In this document: one piece after another, positions 1 through 9,700 of the stretch
Layout: the number at the start of each line of letters is the position of its first letter
Position numbering within the stretch: the first letter of the stretch is position 1
Assembly: GCA_019916065.1 (NCBI GenBank)
Contig: CM034238.1
Location: 37,973,375 to 38,037,374 of the forward strand
Source: Vitellaria paradoxa
Lineage: Eukaryota; Streptophyta; Magnoliopsida; Ericales; Sapotaceae
Reading direction: 5' to 3'
Length of the DNA: 64,000 nt
Notes under the pieces: generated by a model
The model's input: only the letters and a program-made list of their open reading frames with translations
The model's database searches: none
What the model was told of the DNA's origin: nothing
Program-made: the position numbers and the translations under genes

Positions 1-407
1 TTTTTATAACTAATAATACAAAAACAAGCTAATAATGTCAATCACCAAAAAAAAAAAAAAGAAGGAAAAAAAAAAAGCTTATAATGTCTGTCATGTCCCG
101 AGCTTAAACCAAGGGTGAATAGCCTTGATTGTAAGATTAACAAAAAAATTTGATTAATTAAATTGATAATCCAAGAGTCCAGCCAATGATACAACTTACG
201 TGTTGAGCAAGCTAAATTTAATAATATAATAATAAATATTCAGAGCAGCTAAGTGTCTACCATCACAATAAAATAATAATATTAATCAACAATATAAATA
301 TCAAAAAAATTTACAAGTCCATTCACATTTATTTCATCCATACGAATAATAGTTAATTACAACAATAATACAAAGCGTCTTGACTAAGTATCTATAGGTT
401 AAGTACG

Positions 408-443
<36 letters not shown>

Positions 444-499
444 TTAGATGAATTAATTTGTTATTATATTTTTCAATAAATTTAAATAGGCATGAATTG

Positions 500-530
<31 letters not shown>

Positions 531-1100
531 CTTACTGTAAATTGAAGAACCGTAAGATATTAGTTTACTTAATTAATGGTTGGGCTAGATCATGCTTAAA
601 ATATTTTAAAAGTTTACCTTGTATATTTGAGAGGTTGTTTGGAGTAAGAAAAAGTGAGAAATATTGAGATAAATTGAGAGTTCGTAATGCGTGCAGTGAA
701 AGAAAAAAATTGATGTAATATAAAATTAACAGAGATTTATAGAGATTTTTGAAATTTTTTCTCAAACCAAACAAGTTACTTCCATTTACAAGTTTATTAT
801 TGTTAAAATTGCTATTGTCCAAATTTATTGAGATAATAAATAACAGCATATATTATTATATAAATTGGTAGGGGGATAAAGGGTATGATTTGCTTTACCT
901 GCATGGAGGTGAGAACCATGTGTGAGATGAGATCTAGTATAGCTTCACGGTGCACCTGATTATAACGATCACTGGAAATCAATAATTTGAGTGTTGCATA
1001 CACAGAGTTTGGGAAGACGTTGATTCTCGAAAATTAAGAACGGTCATATTAGGATGATTCGGGTAGAGATATATGATTGCATTATTAGATGATTATGGTT
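1..1100. other. AT-rich intergenic DNA with microsatellites
   Basis: No gene is visible. The block holds an (AT)n run near 413-440, an (ATT)n run near 501-530, and a short MITE-like stretch at about 633-775 whose ends are both of the GTTTGG type in inverted orientation. The short open frames here are low-complexity and unsupported. Confidence 0.6.
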
Positions 1101-1112
1101 TGATTGTATCTC

Positions 1113-1437
1113 AGGGAACATTTGGTTTATTTTTTTATTTTTATTTTGTGTTAAAAATCTTAAAACCAAAAGACAGAAAATACTCTATTTTTCTTATTTT
1201 GAGATTTTTTTTTTATTTTTTTGTTAAGGATTCTCAAAATGACTTTTTATCATTTTTCATTTCATGTGTAAACTCATTTTCTGTTTTCGAAAATAAATTT
1301 TAAAAATACAAATAACCAAATGACTTTTGAATTGCTTTCCTTATTTTCAAAATTATAAAATGAAAACTGAGATTAAAATAGAAAATAGAAAGCAAAAATA
1401 AAAAATAGAAAATACAAAAATAAACTAAATGACACCT
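1113..1437. mobile_element. MITE-like element with GTTTGG-type ends
   Basis: The left end (GGGAACATTTGGTTTATTTT) is an imperfect inverted match to the right end, which reads AAGGTGTCATTTAGTTTATT on the minus strand. The interior is AT-rich and non-coding. Ends of this kind are typical of plant Tourist/hAT MITEs. I could not define a clear target duplication, so the superfamily is open. Confidence 0.45.
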
Positions 1438-1507
1438 TAGTGTTTTAAATTTAATAATTTACGTTAGAATTGTTATATGAGCAATTTGTCATTATTCACA
1501 GTCACTT

Positions 1508-1863
1508 AGCCCCATTTGGTTGAGCAAAAAATCACCTAAAGTTGTCAAAGTTACAAATATTAACCTACTTTTACCACATTCTCCCATTTTCGTTTTTCGT
1601 GCATTTGTTTTCAAAATTTAAATTTTACAAAGTTTTATAAAAAATTATAAAAAGTCGTATAAAATTACTCAATTTTTTCACATTTTTTAATATTTGTCAA
1701 CTTTTTGTATTAAGTTTTGATCAAAACTGTTGAAACGGCTAGCTTTTCACCGTTTCAATGGATTATTTTGGTAAATTTTAATTAGTCTTTTAAATACCAA
1801 AAAATGACTGACATTTCTCATTTTTTTCAATTTTTGGTAACTTTTGATCATCCAAACGGTCTA
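1508..1863. mobile_element. MITE-like element
   Basis: The left end GCCCCATTTGGTTGAGCAAA pairs with the right end, which reads GACCGTTTGGATGATCAAAA on the minus strand. The length is about 355 bp, the interior is AT-rich, and there is no coding potential. The target duplication is unclear. Confidence 0.5.
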
Positions 1864-1947
1864 TAAAGATGAAACTTCAAAATGAACACGTTGACAAGGT
1901 CTTAAGTATTTAAAACTAGAATAAATTAGTTAAGTTTTAATTTTTAG

Positions 1948-2400
1948 GGGCCGATTGGATAATGCTAAAATTTCAGGGGATAAGTTTTAGATGGGGTATA
2001 AGATAAGAAGGGGTATTATTTTTAGAGGGTTGACCCACATTGATATGATGTTTATGGAGGGGGTTAACTTTTGACTTGATTTGGATGTTTTATAAATAAG
2101 AGAGGGTGAATAATGAAAAAACAATCAAATGACTTTTTTACCCTTGTGGTGTCCCAAACTTGATTACTCATTAAATTAAATATTAAATTACAAAACCCAC
2201 TCCATTTAATTATTTTTGGACAATTTGAAGTTAAATTATTTATTTCATTGAAAATTTAATTTTTTATAAATTTATTTAAACAATTTTTTTTTTAAATATG
2301 TACTTTTGAATAGTTGGTTATTATCTAATTTTATTTTTAATTATGCTTATTTTGACTTGTTGGTATATCTATTATTTTTTTACTAGCATTATATTTATTT
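1948..2400 (+). mobile_element. Truncated copy of the 2.9-kb MITE family
   Basis: Positions 1948-2185 are a diverged direct copy of 2916-3150. Both run from a GATTGGAT/AATTGGAT-type end through 'GCTAAAATTTCAG' to 'CTTGTGGTGTCCCAAACTTG'. The right half seen in the 2916 copy is missing here. The repeat fades into AT-rich DNA and then into an unrelated GC-richer block. Confidence 0.6.
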
Positions 2401-2419
2401 TGATTAAATTAATGAGGAC

Positions 2420-2900
2420 TAAAAACGCTAAAACAATCGTCATGTCCCTCGGATAAGTTTTCGGCTGGGGTTAAGGCTGTCCAAAATTTATCCGGGAAAG
2501 ACTGCACGCGAAGGAAGGCGAAGACCCGGGAAGGGTGGAAGTGATTGCCCAAACCATGGCAATGAGTGAGATTCACTAGTAAAACTTTTGAAGGTTGACT
2601 TTTCCCGCATCTAAGTGGCGCGTTAGGTGTTTAATTGACACAGTTCAAAAATTCTAATTAGAAGAAGGGCAAGATCATGTTCCAACGGTTCCTATTGAGG
2701 AAGTTGCACGGGAGGGAGGATTGATTGTGGTTTAATTTTTCTGCTATAAATCAACTAATCTTTACATTATACGTAAGTGCATACATTTTTCAAAGAACTT
2801 TTGGCTCCCAATTGAGAAGAAATGGATATCTGATAAGACCGCTAGTAAGACAACATTAGTGGTCTTTTTACTTTGGACCATGAGTAGGTGGTGAATGAGA
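2420..2900. other. Unidentified GC-richer island between two MITE copies
   Basis: The base composition is clearly richer in G+C than on either side (for example around 2450-2560 and 2600-2640). No open frame longer than about 50 codons is evident, and I recognise no tRNA, snRNA or transposase motif. It may be the interior of a larger element flanked by the two MITE copies, or captured non-coding DNA. Confidence 0.4.
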
Positions 2901-2915
2901 TTTAATTAACATATA

Positions 2916-3834
2916 TGGTCCAATTGGATGGTGCTAAAATTTCAGAGGGATAAGTTTAGAGGGAGTATAAGATAAGAGAAGATATTATTTTTAAAGGGTT
3001 AGCCCACATTGATGTGATGTTTATAGAGGGGGATAACTTTTAACTTGGTTTGGATGTTTTATAAATAAAAGAAGGTAAATGATGGAAAAACAGTCAAATG
3101 ACTCTTTTGCCCTTGTGGTGTCCCAAACTTGATTACCTATTAAATTAAACTTGGTTACTCAAACTTAATTATATGTTTATATTAATTATATAATATGAAA
3201 ACCAACTAGTACAGACAAATTAATTATAAATAAATTATGTTATTAATAAATTAAACTTTATAAAATATATAAATTAGTTTCGTAGATAATAACATCCCAT
3301 TTTATCCGAAACTTCCTTAATCGTTTATTTTTTTCTCCTTATTAAAAAAATATCAATATATGTGTAATTTTGTATAAATTTTGCTAAAAAATAATATTAT
3401 GATATTTGCTAAAAATAATACTATTATCTTAAAATCACATCACCTCTTATTTGAAAATATATATATTTTTTAATCACACAACCCTCTATTTGGAAAAAAA
3501 ATTATATTTTTTTATTTTTATTAATATAAGTTTTTAATACATCTTTCCATTAGAAAAAAAAAAGAATTTATTTCTAATATAAAATACATTTTGTAGGTGA
3601 GAAGGGGGATGAGAAGGGGCATAATGGTCTAATTAAGTCCATATAAGGGGGGATAATGTTTGGAGAGCTCAAACTCCCTCAAAAAATAATACACCTTCTT
3701 CCAAGATTAAGAAAAGAGGATAATTTTTAGAGGAGAAAAATTTTGCTTCTTAAACCAAACAAAAAATATCACATCAAAACTTATAAGAGTGTATTATTTA
3801 TAGAGGCCACATTTTGTAATATCCAATCTGCCCC
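2916..3834 (+). mobile_element. About 0.92-kb non-autonomous TIR element
   Basis: The left end GGTCCAATTGGAT and the right end (GGGGCAGATTGGAT on the minus strand) form imperfect terminal inverted repeats. ATATAT abuts both outer edges. The subterminal parts also pair: 'ttagagggagtataag' on the left against the complement of 'tataagagtgtattatttata' on the right. There is no transposase frame. A second truncated copy lies at 1948. Confidence 0.6.
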
Positions 3835-3994
3835 ATATATCATTACACACGGAAAAAAGAGTAAACAAAGTGCCAAAATTGCTTTATTGGTGTATTCTCA
3901 TCTCCAAACATGAGATAATTACATGATTTGTTTTGCATTTAATCAGTGTTACTTAAAGGCCCATTTGATAAATCAAAAAAACTTTATTTCTTGA

Positions 3995-6090
3995 CTTGGT
4001 CCTCTGAGTCACTGGGTTCTGGTATTCTTATTATTCGGAACCATGTCAGTTCAGAGCCATCACATTCTACGACTAATTACTACACATTTGCTGACTACTC
4101 TAGTTATTTAATATGAACATTCTACGACTAATTACTACACATTTGCTGACTACTCTAGTTATTTTTCTACTTTTAATTTTTTACGCCAATAAATTTTCTC
4201 CAACTTTTTTTTTATGCCAATAAATTTTCTCCAACTTTTTCTCTGTATCACCTTTGTCATTTTGGTCACCTTATCACACCTATCACTTTCTCTAGTATAC
4301 CTTTGTCATTTTGGTCACCTTACTTTAGAGTATCACTCTAGTATCACATTTCTCTCTCTAAGTTTTAGAGTGTGTCACCTTTCTCTCTCTAAGTTTTGAT
4401 ACTCTAGTATCACCTTTCTCTCTCTAAGTTTTAGAGTGTGTCACCTTTCTCTCTCTAAGTTTTAGAGTGTCACCTTTCTCACCTATCACTTTCTCTAGTA
4501 TTTCTCTCTCTAAGTTTTAGAGTGTCACCTTTCTCTCTTTCTCTGTTTTAGATTTTCTAGTTTGTTTTCTAATATCTCTGTGTCCTCTGAGTCACTGGGT
4601 TCTGGTATTCTTATTATTCAGAACCACTGGGTTCTGGTATTCTTATTATTCGGAACCATGTCAGTTCAGAGCCATCACATTCTACGACTAATTACTACAC
4701 ATTTGCTGACTACTCTAGTTATTTAATATGAACATTCTACGACTAATTACTACACATTTGCTGACTACTCTAGTTATTTTTCTACTTTTAATTTTTTACG
4801 CCAATAAATTTTCTCCAACTTTTTCTCTGTATCACCTTTGTCATTTTGACCTTTGTCATTTTGGTCACCTGGTCACCTTATCACACCTATCACTTTCTCT
4901 AGTATACCTTTGTCATTTTGGTCACATTACTTTAGAGTGTGTTCACCTTTCTCACCTATCACTTTCTCTAGTATTTCTCTTTCTAAATTTTAGAGTGTCA
5001 CCTTTCTCTCTTTCTCTGTTTTAGATTTTCTAGTTTGTTTTCTAATATCTCTGTGTCCTCTGAGTCACTGGGTTCTGATATTCTTATTATTCGGAACCAT
5101 GTCAGTTCAGAGCCATCACATTCTACGACTAATTACTACACATTTGCTGACTACTCTAGTTATTTTTCTACTTTTAATTTTTTACGCCAATAAATTTTCT
5201 ACTTTTAATTTTTTACGCCAATAAATTTTCTCCAACTTTTTCTCTGTATCACCTTTGTCATTTTGACCTTTGTCATTTTGGTCACCTGATCACCTTATCA
5301 CAGGTATCACTTTCTCTAGTATACCTTTGTCATTTTGGTCACCTTACTGTAGAGTGTGTCACCTTTCTCACCTATCACTTTCTCTAGTATTTCTCTCTCT
5401 AAATTTTAGATTTCTCTAGTATACCTTTGTCATTTTGGTCACCTTACTTTAGAGTGTGTCACCTTTCTCACCTATCACTTTCTCTAGTATTTCTCTCTCT
5501 AAATTTTAGAGTGTCACCTTTCTCTCTTTCTCTGTTTTAGATTTTCTAGTTTGTTTTCTAATATCTCTGTGTCCTCTGAGTCACTGGGTTCTGGTATTCT
5601 TATTATTCGGAACCATGTCAGTTCAGAGCCATCACATTCTACGACTAATTACTACACATTTACTGACTATTAGATTTCTCTAGTATACCTTTGTCATTTT
5701 GGTCACCTTACTTTAGAGTATGTCACCTTTCTCACCTATCACTTTCTCTAGTATTTCTCTCTCTAAATTTTAGAGTGTCACACCTATCACTTTCTCTAGT
5801 ATTTCTCTCTCTAAATTTTAGAGTGTCACCTTTCTCTCTTTCTCTGTTTTAGATTTTCTAGTTTGTTTTCTAATATCTCTGTGTCCTCTGAGTCACTGGG
5901 TTCTGGTATTCTTATTATTCGGAACCATTATCACACCTATCACTTTCTCTAATATACTTTTATCATTTTGGTCACCTTACTTTAGAGTGTGTCACCTTTC
6001 TCACCTATCACTTTCTCTAGTATTTCTCTCTCTAAATTTTAGAGTGTCACCTTTCTCTGTTTTAAATTTTCTAGTTTGTTTTCTAATATG
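3995..6090 (+). repeat. 2.1-kb complex minisatellite (nested tandem repeats)
   Basis: About five higher-order copies begin with 'CCTCTGAGTCACTGGGTTCT' near 4001, 4581, 5058, 5573 and 5887. Each unit is roughly 300-580 bp and is itself built from short modules: 'CTTTGTCATTTTGGTCACC', 'CACTTTCTCTAGTATTTCTC' and 'TTTTAGAGTGTCACC'. Copies differ by module gain and loss, as expected from slippage or unequal exchange. The open frames inside (such as 4214-4399 and 4728-5024) are translations of the repeat. The array ends about 700 bp before the LHT start codon. Confidence 0.9.
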
Positions 6091-6111
6091 CATGTTTTAG
6101 AGGCTCGACGC

Positions 6112-6127
6112 ATTGACACGTGTCAAT
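6112..6127. promoter_or_regulatory. 16-bp perfect palindrome centred on a G-box
   Basis: ATTGACACGTGTCAAT equals its own reverse complement. Its core is the G-box CACGTG inside GACACGTGTC, a class bound by plant bZIP and bHLH factors. Each flank also carries TTGAC, the W-box core for WRKY factors. It lies between the minisatellite and the LHT promoter, about 670 bp before the ATG. A regulatory role is inferred. Confidence 0.5.
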
Positions 6128-6671
6128 TCGAAACGTCACAGTAATTTTATTGTTTCTTGACTTGCTCTTTGGGCTATTGGGTTTTCACGTACTCATTTAA
6201 GTCAAACCAATTTATTTATTTTTTCCGATGTGGGATTTAACTAAACATTTTTCCAATTAAGTGCGTCAATTTAGAGTTATTTTTTATTTATTTATTTTAA
6301 AAATATAAATATACCTTGTTAATTTTCTTACATAGTAAAACTGTTTATACAAATTCACAACTCAATAAAATAATAGATCTCACTTTCAAAATGCTTAAAA
6401 AATACTTATGACTGTGAATTCAAAAATTATTTTGAAAACGACTCTTCGATAATATTTTTTGAATTGAAAAATTACAATTTCATGTGAAAACAGGTTTGGT
6501 AATAACAACTTCTAAATTGTGTTTGCAAAATATTATATTAAAAAACACTTTTCAAAAATTATGTTTTGACAACAATGCATCCAGATGCGAATCCCGCTAG
6601 CTCGAAAATGACATCAGAAAATAGAAAATAAGTTAATAACTGACAAATTTCTTCGAAAGAGCCTAGGCCTC

Positions 6672-6681
6672 TGTATATATG
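6672..6681 (+). promoter_or_regulatory. Probable TATA box of the LHT gene
   Basis: TGTATATATG lies about 120 bp before the start codon and is followed by a pyrimidine-rich leader (T-run, then CTCTCTCT, 6729-6760), typical of plant 5' leaders. The transcription start is not proven. Confidence 0.5.
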
Positions 6682-6799
6682 AGTTATATCTCCTTCAAAA
6701 ATTGTATTGGAGTTGAAGCCTGTTCTTGTTTTTTTTTTTTTTCTCTCTCTGCCTGTGTCTTTCCCCCCTGTTTACGACAGCACTTTCACTCTCCGCTGA

Positions 6800-9700
6800 A
6801 TGGCTATGGAGATTCAAGCTTCAGCGGAAGAACAGAACAATAGTGTAAGGGCTCTTTATCTCTGTTTTCACTGTAGTGTTAAGGACACTTGCTCTTTCTA
6901 TTTTTTCTGTTAGCGTTCAAATACAAACATGCGTGATCCAAAAGTTTTGCCAGCATAACCAGATCACCAAAGCATGTAGACTGTTTCTAGGGGTCTCGTA
7001 TTCTTTAATTCATTACTCTTTAATTATGTTTATTATATATTGGTAGTTTACCCCAGAAAGGCTCACACTTCTGATAGCTCTGGCTTGACTACAAGATCAT
7101 ATTTTCATTGCTTTATTTTCTTCTTTGTTTGAATTTGATTGGAAACCATGTTTATCATCAATCACAGGTCGATACAAGGACAGAGCAGCAGAGAGCAGCA
7201 ATGGACGCTTATTCAAGAAACGCAAAATGGTGGTGCTCAACTTCTCACAGTGTCACTGCGATGGTTGGAGCTGGAGTCCTCAGTCTCCCTTATGCCATGT
7301 CGGAGCTAGGATGGTATGCAGCTACGCATGCTCGTAATCTCCAAACAATTTACTTGAATACAATAATAAATTTACTTAAGTCAATCCTTTATTAGTTGAA
7401 AAGTCTACTCTACTTGGCTCAGTATATTTGGAACGTTACTTACGTCACTTCATCCCTATAATTTCTTTTTTTTTTTTGGTGAGTATCCCTATAATTTTTT
7501 CTTCAAACTAGAATTCTTGTTTTTCAATTGAACTTTTGTATGTTTCTTACAGCATATATAATTTAATTCAAACCTATCGTTTTAATTCAACTACCAAAAA
7601 AAATATAAATATATATAATTTAATTTTCTGAAGGTTTTCCGAGGTGGTAAGTCATTTTTTAACTGTAATGAACTGGATCTGATTTAATTTATTTTATATT
7701 TAATCATTAAATAAATTTAATTAGTTATTTAAATTTAGTAATTTAAAATTTTTGTTATTTAATTTTGAGTTGTATTTAAAAAAGTTAAATTTTGATAAAC
7801 TTTTAAAATTTTAAGAAAGATATATATTTTTCTTAAACTCATGGGGTGATACGTAATTAATTAAATTTATTAAAGTTAAAATTTTGTTGCTATATAAATA
7901 ATGCCTTATGCCTTCATGTAAAAAAAAAAAAAAAAAAAAAAACATAATTTTGGGGCCAAATCTTTTTGATTGTTATGTACGGATTAATAGGATTGTTGAG
8001 TTCATTTTCTCCGTATTGTTGAATCAGCTAGATAAGGGGAAAAATGAACCATATTAAAATTACGAGTAAATTATATATAGATCCCCTGAATATTAAAATA
8101 ATTATACATAGGTCCCTCGACTTTTGCAAATTACATTTAAATTCCTTAAACATTAAAATAATTACACGTAAACCTCCGCCCATTTTGTTAGTTAAAATAA
8201 AGAAGTTAACCAAATTTTTTTTAATATACCAAATTTACTTTTAGTTCGGTAAATACTGTGCGTTCTTCCTCTCCTTAGCTGGCATCGACTTGAACCTAGG
8301 AATCACTCCGGAATTAAGAATAGGGGCTGAAGCTTTAATTGGATGGACCAACGGATGACACGAAATTGCAGCGCGCTAGTTCATTGTCAGAATTTTTTTG
8401 AGGCAGTGGTGATGTTGATTAGTTGTTAATTCGTCGCGGTGATTCGCCCTCGCTCGCCGCAGCGGTGGCAATGGTGATCCGAGAGTCTCCACCAGCTGTT
8501 TTTGGCAAGCTTTCTTATCATGGCCTTGGTAAAAGTTGGGGAACATTTAGGTGACGATGAGAGAGGAGAGGCTGGGGGCGTAATAAAAGGTGAGATTGAG
8601 GGTATCGTAGAAAATTCCCTTGTCCTTATGCTCGTTGTTGAGCTTGAGGTCGAAATAGATGGTGGTGTTGGCAGTAGAATTGATAGTTTTGTTGAGAGCA
8701 GGGACGTACAGAAATGGAGATTTGTAATTAATTTTTTTTATTCTTTGATTTTATCATTTAAATTCATATTCACCCTTAAAAATTGTATTGAATTAATCAT
8801 TTAAATTATTCCTATTATAGATTTACCTCTTCAACATAGAGGCTCTAAATTATTTTAATTATTAATTTATATATTTTTTCTTATTTTAATTTTATTTTTA
8901 ATTTTATAATTAAGATTGTGTCAATTGAAAATAAAATTAAAAGGGACTTGATATTTTAAAATTTTTAAAATAATTAATCCTGATAAATGTTTTCACTCTA
9001 TTTTTTTTTTCTGTCATAAGTATTTTATAAATTTTAACAACATATCAATTTTAATTGCATTATATTAAAATGAATTATTTTATTTAAATATTTTATTAAA
9101 CTATAATTATTTTAAATAAATAATATAATATAATTAAATATAATTATTATTTATTAAAAATTAAATTAAATATATTTCATAATAATTTAAATAATTTAAT
9201 TATGAAATTTATTAGAAATAAATTAATAAAATATGTTTAATGCTAATTAAATTAATGAAATTAATTAATATAATTTTATTATTTACTAAAAATAATTTAA
9301 TGAAATATATTTCATATTAATTAAATTAAGTAATTTAATTTAATTTAATTATTTATTAAAAATAATTATATTTAGTAAAATATTTAAATAAAATAATTCA
9401 TTTGAATATGATGCAATTAAAATAGAAAATTTTAATAATTAAAATAGAAAATTTATTAAAATTGACAAAATGTTTATAACAAAAACATACATAAATTGAG
9501 TGAAAACATTTAGCAGCATTAATCAATTATTTTGAAATTTTTTAAATATCAAGTCTCTTTTAATTTTATGTTTTTAGCTGACACAACTCCAATTGTAAAT
9601 TAAAAATAAAATTAAAATAAGAAAAATATATAATTTGATGATTAAAATAATTTGGAGACTTTTTATTGAAGAGGTAGAATTATAATAGGAATAATTTAAA

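Noticed and set aside
4214..5024. Small Leu/Ser/His-rich open frames
   Set aside because: They are translations of the minisatellite modules, and repeat copies in other frames are equally open.
3995..6090. CRISPR-like array
   Set aside because: The repeats are nested plant minisatellite modules with no uniform repeat and unique spacers, in a eukaryotic genome.
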